The notes under the pieces were generated by a model, which did no database searches, was not told where the DNA came from, and saw only the letters and a program-made list of their open reading frames with translations. Below are positions 20,947 through 33,503 of a DNA stretch of 64,000 nt, piece after piece. The DNA lies in NCBI RefSeq assembly GCF_963583255.1, contig NC_084815.1:20020807-20084806 (forward strand), in the 5' to 3' direction. The position numbers and the translations under genes were made by a program. Positions within the stretch are counted from its first letter, which is position 1. Each line of letters begins with the position of its first letter. The DNA comes from Pyrus communis. Lineage: Eukaryota > Streptophyta > Magnoliopsida > Rosales > Rosaceae.

Positions 20947-21345
20947 GTCTAAATTTATAACTCATTCCTAATGCTTTTCGGTTCGGAACGTGACCACTTT
21001 TGTAAGGCATGCACACAAGAAAAATTAAAGTTCAATAAACAAGCATGAAAATCATTGTTTCTTAGTTGGTATTCAAGGTTTGGAGATTACATTAGGCTTG
21101 ATCATTAAAATACCCTAACGTTTTTAGCGTTGACCGCCAAGTAAACAGATAACGCCTAAATTTACAGCTAATTCCTAATACTTATTTCTTTGCGATTTGA
21201 CCACTTATAAGGCATGCACATAAGAAAAAAGACAAAAATAAAAAACATGTAAATTATTATTTCTCAATTGGCATTCAAATTTTTTGATATTTAATCATTT
21301 TAGCCTTCACCTTAAAATAAACTTAGGTAATATCTAAATTTGATT
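20947..21345. repeat. two diverged direct repeats, about 207-bp period
   Basis: The segment starting GTCTAAATTTATAACTCATT at 20947 recurs from 21154 as GCCTAAATTTACAGCTAATT. Both copies share GACCACTTNTAAGGCATGCACA and TTTCTYARTTGGYATTCAA. A third start (TATCTAAATTTG) appears at 21331. No gene is visible. Confidence 0.75.
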
Positions 21346-21352
21346 AAGAAAC

Positions 21353-21620
21353 TGTTGTAAGCCTATTTGATTGAACGATCTAGGATTTAGAGAGAGAGGG
21401 GGCCGGAAATATTGAGGGAGAAGAGAGAGTGATTTAATTGTGAGGTGTCTTTGATTCACCCCATTGTGCCTTTATTTATAGTAGAAGGATAGGTGAAAAC
21501 CTTTCCCTTTAGGATTACAACATTTAATAGATAATCTACTCTTAATAGGAATATAAGATACATTCTCATATCTACTAGGATTTACACAATCACATTCCTA
21601 TTCTAAATATGACCGCAACA
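21353..21620 (-). repeat. copia LTR (left arm, minus orientation)
   Basis: 268 bp bounded by TGTTGTAAGCC and ...GACCGCAACA. It is followed at 21621 by CTCCCCCTT, the complement of the polypurine tract that precedes a copia 3' LTR. Confidence 0.75.
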
Positions 21621-22600
21621 CTCCCCCTTGAGTGTGTAAATACTCAACAAACCATCACATCAGATCTTAAGCAAAAAACGTAGAATAGTTGATGAAGTCA
21701 TTGGCACAACGAGTGATTGCAAGTCTCAAATTTATTTGAAGTATGCATTTGTAGTAAAACTCACAAAACCTTGCTATGGTAAAACCCAAGGCATGGGGAA
21801 AAAACCCATAGACTGAGGAGAAAAGTGAGAAGTATGCATAATGTCTTCAAACAAACATCAAACAGGACAAAAGTAGTGAACTCAATGGAGTATGATCATT
21901 CCAGGATGGGTGCCTCATTAAAACCTCGTTAGGTTGCAAAAACCCAGTGGGAAAAATGCTCCTAATCGTAGGAAAAAAAGTAAATTAAGATCATGTGAGT
22001 ATGCTTCTAGATACTCCCCCTGAGTTAGACATAACCTCTAAATAAGAGAACTACAAGCGATTCAACTCATATAATTTACACATATCGATTCCTTGGATGA
22101 GCTTCTGAAAAGTACACTTGGGCAACGACTATGTGAAGAGATCGGCCAGGTTGTCCTAGGAACGGATTTGCTTGACTTCAATGTTCTGATGCTGCTGCTG
22201 GTGTGAGTAAAAGAACTTTGGCGTTATATGCTTGGTGTTGTCTCCTTTGATGTATCTCTTCTTCAACTGCCCGATACATGCTGCACTGTCTTCAAAGATC
22301 GTCGTAAAAAGGTCAATGACTGATGTAAGACCACTAGTGCTTTGAATATGTCCCATAACTTCTCTTAACCAAAAGCACTTACGCGATGCTTCATGCAGGG
22401 CAACAATTTCAGCATGGTTAGACGAAGTCGCAACTAGCGTTTGTTTGGTAGACCTCCAAGATATAGGGGTGTCTCCAACGGTAAAGACATAACCCGTTTG
22501 AGAACATGCCCTATGTGGGTCAGACAGATATCCAACATCTGCGTAACCAACAAGGCAAGAATCAACCCATGGAAGAATAAAGTTTTATTTTTCTAAGACA
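21621..22600 (-). pseudogene. copia RNase H C-terminal part (left arm)
   Basis: On the minus strand near 22560-22380, copia RNase H is readable (ADVGYLSDPHRACSQTGYVF; STKQTLVATSSNHAEIVALH). It is followed by the frame 22356-22156 with FEDSAACIGQLKKRYIKG and TPKFFYSHQQQHQNIEVKQI. From about 22080 to 21621 runs the conserved non-coding stretch before the LTR. The homologous plus-strand version lies at about 25790-26720. Confidence 0.82.
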
Positions 22601-22619
22601 TGTTAGGGTGTTTTACACC

Positions 22620-25600
22620 TCCTAGTGGCCGAACCCCCTACATTTTAGGTTTATGGTTTAATTTTCGAACAATTTTTCTAAGTCTTTGGAATTATTTGTT
22701 TGGTTTTGATTTGTTTTGAACTATGGATAATTATTTTATAGATATTATTTCTCGACTTGATTAATTGAATGAATGGAATTATATTTATGCATGTGACCGA
22801 TTCAATTAATTTATGGCTGACAGTGCCACTACGCACACCATATTTCGTGAGAAACACTATTTTACTAACTTCATACCTAAAATGTATTTCTGACAACCCT
22901 CTCAGGCCTATCCAACCTGATAAAAGGATACAGGAAGGCCCGTATTATGTTTTCAAATGGTATTGAATTAACAATTAAAAAGGCACTCTATTAAATAGGC
23001 ATTCTTTGTATCACTTCTTACGAATATGGTCAGAAGCGTATTCACGAAAATTAAATAGGCATTCTTTGTATCACTTCTTACGAATATGGTCAGAAGCGTA
23101 TTCACGAGAAGTTGGAACATCTCCTGAGTGGGTTGTACATAACAACCATTCGTGTCATCGAGACCCATCACATGAATGGCCCTATGGCTAGGTTCCAAAG
23201 CACTTTCTTGTTTTGGCATGATCGAATGGGACACCCCGAACGAGATATGATGCGCCGTATTCTCAAACTATCATATGGGCATCACTTAAAATCTTATCCC
23301 GGTCATCCGCTCTGCAAAACATGCTCCCTAAAGAAGTTGAACATTCAACCTTCCCTTACAAAGAATATTCACAACCCTTCTATGTTTCTTTAAAGGATTC
23401 AAGAGTATATTTGTGGACTTATCCAACCAACATGTGGACCATTTAGATACTTTATGGTGTTGGTTGATGCATCGATGTGATTGCCATATGTATGCTTATT
23501 GTCCACACACAATGCTGCATTTGCGAAACTCCTAGCACAAATTATTAAGCTTAGGGGTCACCACCCTGATTATCTGATTAAGTCGATTCGACTGAATAAT
23601 GCTACAGAGTTTACATCACAGACTTTTGACGATTATTGCATGCCTATTGGGATTGAAGTTGAACATCATGTACCCCATGTTCACACAAAACAGCCTGGCA
23701 GAAGCTTTCATAAAACGCCTTCAAACGATAGCTCAGACTTTGGTTATGCGAACCAACTTGCCGATATTTTCCTAGGACCATCTAATATTGCACGCAGCTA
23801 TGTGGGTCTATCTGAGGCCCACCGCTACCCAACATTATGCACCGTTATAGTTGGTTACTAAATATGAGCCTGACATCTCGCATTTACATGTGTTTGGGTG
23901 TGTATTCTATGTGCTAATAGCGCCACCACTACGTACCAAAATGGGTCATTAGAGAAAAATGAGAATCTATGTCATTATGATCTGTCATCCATTATTTGCT
24001 ACTTAGAACCCTTGACAAGAGATATATTTATCGCATGTTTTACGGATTGTCACTTCGATGAGACAGTTTTCCCGTCGTTAGGAGGAGATAAGATCACTAA
24101 CGTTCTTGTAGAACACCACGAATTGTCATGGATTACTCCCACTATGTCTCATTTAGATCCATGCACCCCTTAGTCTAAAACTGAAGTATGACGTATTCTA
24201 GATTTTTAGAGCATCACTCAAAGTATGCCAGATGCTTTTACTAATCTAGCAAAGGTGACAAGATCACATATACCCGCTGCAAACGCACCTGCAAGGATGG
24301 ACGTACTTAACGTACGCTATAACATCGACTTGGAAAGTCAGACCATCCCAGAGGGTGGGGCGGCCGCACCTCCCACACGGCAAAATACACTAGCGGCTAA
24401 CCAATCACCTGCTCCTACTTTGAAGCATGGTAAGCCCCCTGGTTCAAAGGATTCACAATCCCACAAGAGGAAAACGGCACAAACTAGTGACCCTAGTCTG
24501 AATCCGACCATTGTTTACTCATATGTTCCAACGCATGAGGTTATTCAAGATTACGGTGATGTCTTAGATGAGACATACCGGCCTCCAGAGAATCGCAAGA
24601 TTTTGATCCATTACGCAGTATTAGACAAGGTTTGGAATTGGAATGAGATAAATGTCGATGATGCATTCGCGTATACCATTGCTTTCGACATCATGCTTAA
24701 CGATGACATTGAACTACATTCTGTTAATTAATGTCGATGTAAAACGGATTGGTCAAACTGAAAACAAGCAACCCAAGTCGAACTCAATTCGCTCGCAAAA
24801 CGTAAGGTGTTTAGGCCTGTAGTTCCTACTCCACCACATATGAAGCCTGTGGGCTACAAGTGGGTTTCCATAAGGAATCGTGATGAGAAGAATGAAATAG
24901 TGCGATACAAAGCACACCTCATAACGCAAGGCTTCTCTCAACGCCCTGGGATTAATTACGAGGAAACGTTTCTGAAAAACTGAATATGCAGTTTATGGAC
25001 GTGGTAACCACGTATCTCTATGGGGATCTAGATACGAAAATGTACATGAAAGTTCCAGAATGACTTCCATTGAATGGTTCAAATAGTTCTAGACCAAGTA
25101 ACAACACTCTACGGATTGAAACAATCCGGGCAGATGTGGTATAATCGTTTGAGTGAATATTTGACAAGTTAGGATTATGTGAATAATGAACTATGCCCAT
25201 GCGTGTTCATCAAGAAGTCATATTCTGGATTTATGATCGTTGCAGTTTATGTTGACAACATAAACCTCATCGGAACTCTCACAAAGCTTGAGAAAATTGC
25301 CGCTCACTTGAAATCGGAATTTGAGATTAAAGATCTTGGGAAAACTCGATATTGTCTCGGCGTGGAGATCGAGCATTGTTCAAATGGAATCCTAGTACAT
25401 CAATCGAACTACACCCAGAAGGTGTTGTGACGTTTTAATGAGGATAAAGCGAAGCCTTCAAGTACTCTTATGGTCGTTCGGACTCTAGATGCAAAACAAG
25501 ATCTCTTCCGTCCTAATAAGGATGAGGAAGAGATTTTAGAGTCTGAAGTTCCATACCTAAGTGCAATTAGTGCTTTATTGTACTTGGCTCAATTCACTAA

Positions 25601-26330
25601 ACACGATATATCCTTCATTGTTAATCTTTTGGCCAGATACGTGAATGCGCCTACACGCAGACATTGGAATGGTGTTAAAGACATTTTCCGCTACCTTAAG
25701 GGTACAATAGATTTGGGCTTGTTCTACACCCACGAATCATCGAGAGAAGCGGTTGCCCCCTCAGTCCTCGAGTTGATTATTGCCTCGTTGGTTACGCAGA
25801 TGCTGATTATCTGTCCAACCTACATAGGGTATGTTCTCAAATGGGCTATGTCTTTACCGTTTAAGACACCACTATATCTTAGAGGTCTACCAAGCAAACG
25901 CTAGTTGCGACTTCTTCGAGCCATGCTAAGATTCTCGCCCTACATGAAGCATCGCATGAGTGCTTTTGGTTAAGAATAATCATGGAACATATTCGAAACA
26001 CTAGTGGTCTTACTTCCATCGTTGACCTTCCTACGACGATTTTTTAAGACAATGCAGCATGTATCGAGCAGTTAAAGAAGGAATACATCAAGGAAGAGAA
26101 CACCAAGCAAATAGCGCCGAAGTTCTTTTATTCTCACCAACAACAACAACATCAGAACATTGAAGTCAAGCAAATCCATTCCCAAGACAACTTGGCCGAT
26201 CCCTTCACCAAGTCATTGCCCAAGTTTACTTTTCAGAAACTCATCCAAGGAATCAGTATGCGTAAATTATCTGAGTTGAATTGCTTGTGTTCTCTTATTT
26301 GGAAGTTATGTCTAATTTAGGGGGAGTATC
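22620..26330 (+). pseudogene. copia polyprotein (right arm), multiply frameshifted
   Basis: In order on +: a protease remnant near 22800-22960 (DSATTHTI-like around a broken frame); GAG-pre-integrase (FWHDRMGHPERDMMRRILKL, CKTCSLKKLN, 23210-23340); integrase core pieces (23400-23860); linker (24225-24731, HIPAANAPARMDV); RT (KPVGYKWVS near 24845; FMIVAVYVDNINLIGTLTKL near 25230-25290); RNase H (25540-26240). In RT the usual YVDD reads YVDN, losing the second catalytic Asp. Stops occur at many points. This copia family resembles the element at 1-4491 in its integrase and linker. Confidence 0.85.
22991..23110 (+). repeat. 60-bp tandem duplication inside the copia polyprotein
   Basis: The segment 22991-23050 is repeated at 23051-23110 with a single base difference near the end (ACGAAAA versus ACGAGAA). 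Because 60 is divisible by 3, the frame is kept and the peptide RHSLYHFLRIWSEAYSR appears twice. Confidence 0.97.
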
Positions 26331-26719
26331 CTGAAGCATAATCACTTGATCTTAATGTACTCTTTTTCCTACGATTAGGAGCATTTTTCCCACTAAGTTT
26401 TTGCTACCTAACGAGGTTTCAACGAGGCACCCATCCTGGGATGATCATACTCTGTTGAGTTCACTACTTTCGTCCTGTTTGACGTTTGTTTTAAGACATT
26501 ATGCATACTTCTCACTTTTCTCCTTAGTCTATGGGTTTTCACCTGGATTAGGTTTTACCATAGAGATGTTTTGTGAGTTTTACTACCAATGCATACATTT
26601 TTTTTTAATTTGAGACTCACATTCACCCGTTGTGCCGACGTCTTCATCAACTGTTCTACCTTATCTGCTGAGGATCTGATGCAATGTTTTGTTTGAGTAT
26701 TTACACACTTAAAGGGGAG

Positions 26720-26863
26720 TGTTCCAGTCCTATTGGATTAGGAATGTGATTGTGTAAATCCTAGTGTGATATAACACACACCTCAGAATTACATCTCTCT
26801 CTGTTGCCGCCGGCCCCTCTCCCTCTCCATCCTAAATACAGTTCAGTCAATAGGCCTACAACA
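26720..26863 (+). repeat. copia LTR (right arm), shortened
   Basis: It begins TGTTCCAGTCC right after the polypurine tract AAAGGGGAG and ends GGCCTACAACA. It is 144 bp against 268 bp for the left copy, so it has lost internal sequence. Confidence 0.72.
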
Positions 26864-26865
26864 GA

Positions 26866-27446
26866 AATGAGTATTTTTCATTTTTTTTGTTGACTAATTC
26901 TTCGAACACGAAATATAAATGATTCATTTTCATGGGAATATGTAAATAAAAAATTTAATTTACATTCTTTTTTACATCTTTTGGTGATGGGTCCGACTAA
27001 TCAAATAAAGAATTTAAATGGGATATCAAATTTACATTTCTCAATAGGGAAGAATTTTCATTTACATCTGCCAAAAATATAAAATATGATGTAAACATGG
27101 TTCTTACCTCTCAAGTTTACATTTTTTTCATTAGAGATGCAGGAGATGCAAAATACATTGGAATGAGTATTTTTCATTTATTTTTTTTGTTGACAAATTC
27201 TTTGAACACGGAATATAAATTATTCATTTTCTCAGAAATATGTAAATAAAAATCTAAATTTACATTCTTTTTTACATCTTTAGGTGATGGGTCCGATTAA
27301 TCAAACAGGGAATTTAAATGAGATATCAAATTTACATCTCTCATTAGGGTAGAACTTACATTTACATCTGCCGAAAATGTAAAATAAGATATAAACATGG
27401 TTCTTACCTCTCAAATTTACATTTTTTCATTAGAAATGCTCTTAAC
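26866..27446. repeat. two tandem copies of a 296-bp repeat
   Basis: Copy 1 (26866-27161) and copy 2 (27162-27446) both start AATGAGTATTTTTCATTT and share GGTGATGGGTCCGAYTAATC and AAACATGGTTCTTACCTCTC. They end in CATTAGARATGC, the form of many MITE ends (CATTRGARATGCTCT). The copia unit abuts copy 1, so the first repeat's start may have been lost at that junction. Confidence 0.85.
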
Positions 27447-28539
27447 TCTTGTGAGAAGAAGAAAAAAATGGGACACCAATCTGAAAAATAGTAAGACGCA
27501 ACAGATCACTAAACATTTTTTTGCCATTTATATTAGTTTTTTTAATCGAGAATTTGAAAAGAAATTTACCAAAATTTGGAATCCCATATCATAAAAAACT
27601 GAGTGGATTAATGTATTGTGACTCGTGATTAGTATTAATCAAATAAATAAGAGTACCAAATAGATACGGAACGCTCCAAAGGGTGGGCAATAATGTTGAC
27701 ATGGATGGCACAAAATGGTTGTGACTAGAATGCTGTGCGATATGGGAATTATTGGGAATTATTGGGAATTATTGGAGGGGACGTTTGGTTCAGTTTTTAC
27801 AAGATAAGTTTTGTGACGTGTATAGTGCAAATTTGACACGACTGATTTGGTATTGCATACGGTTGTGCTTTCAGACTTGATATATCTTCAGCGAGCTAAT
27901 TGCTTTGTTAAGCTCTTAAGATTGGAGGAGAACGTTTGAAAATCTCAACCGAATCCTTTTTGTCTGCGATGTTTATAGCAGAAATTTTAATCAAATTAAT
28001 TACTGGAGAGTCATTATTTGAAAAGAAATATTTGCATCTCTTATCTCCTTTTTTTTTCCTTTTTGTCCTGAGATTTGTAGCTATATGTACATATCATCTC
28101 AATCTTTTCTTGTGTACCTTTTATTCATTGTGTTTGGATATTATTCATGCAATCATGATGAACCAACAGTTTCCCACCAAATAGGAAAATACCTCATAAA
28201 CCCTCCAATTTCCCACCAACACTGAGGGTGTAATGCACCATGACAAAAAAATGCATCAAACGATAACCTTAATGCATAAGCGAATTGAAATTCACCAAAA
28301 AAATACTTCATATATTGATTGAATAATAAGAAAGATAACTAAACCCTATCACCCTAATGGTTGCTCATATAATGTCCCTTGGCCCTAGACCTTCTAAGAG
28401 TACAAATAGGAAACAAATTAAGAAAATAACAATATACCGAAATATATATTATAAAATCTTAAAATGTTGATAAAACATAGTAAAAGATGAAATTTGGCCT
28501 AAAATGCCCATATGTCACAACAAAGTGGTTTGTTGGACT
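27447..28539. other. intergenic DNA without recognised gene
   Basis: A perfect triple repeat of GGGAATTATTG occurs at 27744-27776. The 82-codon open frame at 27936-28184 on + has no recognisable motif and is probably chance. Confidence 0.6.
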
Positions 28540-28544
28540 CATGT

Positions 28545-30509
28545 TGTGACACACCCAAATGTGGTCCTACAGTATTCAGAGCATAAAAGACCTAGTGCAG
28601 TCCAGGGAAACAAACACTAAATAAACATACCTAAATGTGGTCCTACACTGGTGATAATCTATCAAATATGCTAAGAAATTCTTCGGGGAGCCACCAAAAG
28701 TGCTATCCAAACTAGAACCTGGAGGGGCACAAAACAGAAAGCGTGAGTGGGCAAAAACAAAGTTTTTCAAAATCATTTCAATAACAAAGTTCTAACCCCT
28801 CGTCGTAAAACCTGTATAATTCCCAGAAAAATAGAATATATACACATATATAAAAAAACATGCTCAGAAATGTGCCATGTCGAATCCCTCTGAATAAAAT
28901 GCAAGTACTCAGGTAATGTCAATCAATGCCATGTAATCTGTCAGCCGGAGTCACCTAACGTGACCTGTACGGCTGAATCTAGAGCTCAAATCTCCAACTC
29001 ACTAACTATACCTGCACACGTGTCGGAACCACCTAAAGTGGTCTGTACGACAGGACTGGGTGTAAATAAATACGCTCAAGTGCTATGATCACGTGAAGAC
29101 TGGGCGAATAATCGCGGGTCACCTACGAGTCGGAACCATCTATAGTGGTCTGTATGACAGGACTGTGCACCTAACTTGGATCCAAGATGAGCGTGTGGTG
29201 CGGAAGGTGAACATCACGTGAAAGACTGTGCCCTACTCTGGGCAGGAGCATTAACACCGGGGGTGCAGGTTATGAGCTCTCTAAGCATCTCAAATCACTA
29301 CTAAACATAAATATAAACCATAACTTACATGGCACTTACCTGTGCGTCTGCAGCACCAAACAGGCAAACGCAAAGCATGGCATTTAAAACATATAAACGT
29401 TTCCTTTCATTTTCCAGGAAAATCATAAGTATATAGGTATATACGGAAAACCAAAAGCCCACTCACTGGTATGTAGAAGGGTCGTAACCCCCTTGCCTCG
29501 AGTGACTGCGCTCGTCCTCGGGATAGGTCTCACCTATATGCGAAACAACTATAAAAAGGTTAATTTTAAAGCACATAACCAACATTACGAAATAACTTCT
29601 CATACAATACTCAAATGGGGTGTATGAATACACCAACGTGATCTACTCAACCTCACGAACATCCCCATATTTTTAAAATAATTTTCTGACACCGCACGCG
29701 CCCCCATGCACCGGCCAAGGCACGGCCACACGCGCAGGCATGTGCCTGGCACACTGACGGCGTCAGTTAACACCATTAGGAATATTCCGTTAACTCTGAC
29801 AGAATCCGTTAACGCCGTTAGGAATATTCCGTCGTCTTCTCCAACCAAACTCTGGCGCCGTCGCCGTCGCAAGAAAATCGAGAAAATTTTCTAAACTTAA
29901 TATCTCACTCGTTTTTCATCCAAATTCCACGAAATTGGTACCAAAATGAAGCTTACAACTAGAGGAACAAATCTTTACCACTTTCAAGTACTAAAACCCA
30001 CGGAAACTCGCCGGAAAAACTCCACCAAATCCGGCCAAACCTGCAACTCACAATCCCAACGTCCAAAACCTTCAAACGAACCACCCCGAGCTTCCTAAGG
30101 ACCTCACCAAGCTTCCTACAAACTTGAAATTCCCAAAAACACATGAATTAATGTGTGCATGAACAGTACCCCGATTTGAGCATCTCAGGTTCGACGTGAA
30201 AACGAAGGTATCCTTACCTGAAATGGGTATGGTTGAACTCCTAAGAACCTCACGAGCACAAATATGTAATTTGTTTCCTCGATCTACCACGTTTTCGAGT
30301 GAATTGGTTCTTGTCCGTACACAAATGAAGAAGAAGGAAGAGAGAGAGACTCGGGACAGGCAGAGGATGAGACTGAAAGTGTGGGGGTGTGTGTGTGGTC
30401 CAAATGCAGCCAACCAAATCCCCAAAATGACCACACAACGAAACAAAATCACTAGGGGCAAAACCATCATTTCACCCCTACGGTACGAAAAATCTGGGAC
30501 GGATTGTCA
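28545..30509. mobile_element. probable solo LTR (1965 bp), Ty3/gypsy-like
   Basis: The sequence starts TGTGACACACCC and ends GGATTGTCA, flanked by the 5-bp duplication catgt (28540-28544 and 30510-30514). There is no coding region for gag or pol. Two internal near-copies of GTCGGAACCAYCTAWAGTGG, each followed by TCTGTAYGACAGGACTG, lie at 29024 and 29131, with a related module near 28946. Each can fold on itself. Long LTRs with this 5' end are typical of chromovirus-type gypsy families; that assignment is inference. Orientation was not determined. Confidence 0.72.
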
Positions 30510-30514
30510 CATGT

Positions 30515-32371
30515 TGGCATTTTCTTCGAAATGGCGAGTCATGGGTCCAAATCGAACATCTAGACACAAGTTTGCAAAACTTGCACCTTTCAAGTTGATT
30601 TTCGATTCACTCGGATCAATCACCTACACAAAACTTTTATTGTAAATGTAATGTGAGATCCACATGCATACATTAACAACTCTTAATCTCATGGAGACAA
30701 CTTATCATAGCACATCTCTTATTGTACATGATTATAAAATACATCACCGTATATGGTAAACCATTTATAGAAATCTGATCAGATTGTATTTGGCCAGCCA
30801 CAACTCAGTTTAGCTTTTCCTTCCTTGATTTATGCATTACTTTTTATTTTTCAACATTGTCATTGGATGGTTATAGTCCAATATGGGGCATGACTTGTGT
30901 TACGAATGGCTGGCCATAATTCAATGCCTTTTGGGATGAAGGTACAAATGCAATGCGTAATGCCTAACTCCATATCCACCAGAAAACCTACATACCTGCA
31001 TCTGCATGGCTGGCCCTAATTTCCTTGTACATTTCAACATGCATGAATGTGAATAGGCAGAGAGAGGGCCTATTGCGTCTTTTAACACAAAACCATGTTA
31101 CCATTGTCCCGTTGAAACGGGTTCATTTTTCCCATGTGAGTTTGTCTAACATAATTATAAGCACTACTCCTGAAATATCACGATCAAATTATACAACACC
31201 CTTGCTAGCTAATATATGTTGATCCTTCAATCAAATGCCACGTTCGAATCACATGTCATAATGTTCCTTATCTTGTAGACACGCAGAAGAAAATCATTGA
31301 GTAAGTATATGCTAGTTTCGGAACCAAAGTTATTACAAACAATCCGCATATCGGATATATGTGGTTCCAAACAATTGATACTAACTCGCATGATTTGCTA
31401 ATACATAATTTTTGCAACAGAACTGCTACAGTTAGTCACACAAGTGCATATAAATTATGGCTGTTATATGCAACAACTTGACGTTGTTTTGCTTCCTATG
31501 AACTGATCATCTTTCTTAAGAAAATAAGTGAATAAGATTCCAATGTCGAGACAAAAACTCTCAATAATCCAACTCTTTGGCCCAAAGGCTTCATCTTAAG
31601 TTTTTTTTATTTTTTTTACTAATTTCCATCTTAAAAATGACACTTATTTGTCACTTCTAAGTTTGTTAACTTAATTCTTTTAATTACAACTTTTATACAA
31701 TTGATACAAAGTATAATGATATTACGCCAATGTTCAAAAACCGGAGTGCATGGAGACTCGAGAGACCCACTGAATTTGATAAAAACACTGCACCCTAAAG
31801 ATGCTGAATGTCACTGTGTCCGAGGAAAGCCTAACAAAAATAAGTGTACGATTTTGATGTGCCATGTGTGATGCAGCCCATAGCAATTTGCCGGGTCCAC
31901 TAAAATATAGTTCCCTTCATGCTCAAACTCTTTGAGGCCCATAGCACACATGATGATGCACCATATCATTTTGAAGCAGACTTTCTATCCTGCGCGCCAG
32001 TTGTGTGCATAGGTTGGGCATGACTCGAGTCAAGTTAACAACATTATAACGACACTGTAACAACATAACAACAATAATTTGACGTTATAATGACATTGCA
32101 AGTTGATAAATTGTTCAATATGAAGGTGCACAAATTCGGATGTGTTTCGTTGCGACGTTGCCCATTCCCATGCAGGAATAACCAATGTGATCTTTTGTAT
32201 ACAAATCCTTGAAGTATATGAGACTCTCCAACAGAAATTTTTTTTATACAACTGCGTGTTTTGATAATCTAAGCGTCATTTTGGTTTTAACATATATGTC
32301 TCGGGAAAAATGTCACTTTTAAGGATGAAACAATTAAGGCTATTTCCAATTTAAAAACCTAAAGTTAAAGT
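30515..32371. other. intergenic DNA without recognised gene
   Basis: I see no coding signature, long repeat or RNA gene in this 1.9-kb stretch. It has only A+T-rich sequence and short open frames without family motifs. Confidence 0.55.
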
Positions 32372-32380
32372 TATAATTTA

Positions 32381-32613
32381 GGGTTTTTATCACAAATAAT
32401 TTTTGAAATTGACTCACTACATCAAGATGATCTTTAAAATTGAAAATCGATCAATGTAATCCCTGAAAATAGGTATCGCAAATTAATGTGGTCATTCCGT
32501 CAAATATTCCGTTATATGCTGATGTGGCGCATAACTAGACCCCACAAATCTAATTAAATATTATTATATGAATTAAAAATATATTTATTTTTAATTTTTA
32601 TATAATTAAAAAC

Positions 32614-32652
<39 letters not shown>

Positions 32653-33494
32653 TGAAGATGACTGTTCATCATCTTCTTCCCCTCCCACTACCTCCCCCGT
32701 CGCACATCTCTGTATTTTTTTTTTGTTAAAAAATTACATATTTCCCTCCCATCACCACCCGTGGCTGCAGCGCTCGAAATAGAACACGAAGAGGCCTGAA
32801 AACTGCAATCTACGCCGCCAATTTGAACACCCGGTGGAAATATCGAGACGAAATTGGACATGGGTCTGGGTTGGTGCTATGGGTACCAACCCACTAGACA
32901 AAGCGCTCGGGTCGCGCACATCAATTAAACACAAAATCCCAGATTAAATCCCAGAAAAACCAAGGATGGTGCCCGAACCGGGCTTGTGGCTGAGACTGGG
33001 ATGGTGCCTGAGCCGAGCTTGGAGAACCCAGAAAAACCAGATGAAAAACACAAATCAAGCTGAAAAACTAGGAAATTTCAAGAATTTAAGAGTAGGAAAT
33101 TTCAAGAACTTAAAAACTTCCAAAATTAAATGTTTCTCCTCACCTTTGGCGGGGGCTGTAGTGCTGAGTGGGAGGGGAAGAAGACGATGAACAGTCACTT
33201 CTTCTTCTTCTTCTTCTTCTTTTTTCTTTTTTTTTCAAATGTTTTTAATTATATAAAATAAAAAGTATTTTTAATATTTAAATATTTTTAATTCATGTAA
33301 TAATATTTAAATACATTTGTGGGACCTAGTTATGCGCCAGATCAGCACATAACAAAATATTTGACGAAACTGTGACGGAATGAACATATTGATTTGCGAT
33401 ACTCATTTTCAGGAACTACATTGATCTATTTTCAATTTCAAAGACCATCTTGATAGAGTAAATCAATTTCAAGAATTATTCGTGATAAAAATCC
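32381..33494. mobile_element. Mutator-like element with long terminal inverted repeats
   Basis: Terminal inverted repeats of about 250 bp start GGGTTTTTATCACAAATAAT at left and mirror as GGATTTTTATCACGAATAAT at right. The flanks are tataattta (32372-32380) and tataatgta (33495-33503), a 9-bp target duplication with one mismatch, as expected for MULEs. The core (about 32650-33200) is GC-richer than the arms, contains a long A-run at 32614-32650 and has no transposase. A captured host fragment (Pack-MULE) is possible. The open frames 32934-32752 (-) and 32966-33190 (+) are unrecognised. Confidence 0.82.
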
Positions 33495-33503
33495 TATAAT
33501 GTA

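Larger units (their letters stand above)
21353..26863. mobile_element. Ty1/copia unit with inverted outer arms
   Basis: Left arm: a minus-strand LTR and RNase H end (21353 to about 22600). Right arm: a plus-strand protease-integrase-RT-RNase H-LTR series (about 22780-26863). So both ends are copia 3' ends facing outward (TGTTGTAAGCC at left, GGCCTACAACA at right). The flanks are gaaac (21348-21352) and gaaat (26864-26868), a possible imperfect 5-bp target duplication. The arms are clearly homologous but diverged. Either one element was rearranged or two elements met head to head. Confidence 0.75.

Noticed and set aside
30072..30645. 132-149 residue overlapping frames on both strands
   Set aside because: Inside or at the edge of the solo LTR at 28545-30509; no domain recognised and both strands are open, typical of chance in GC-richer LTR DNA.
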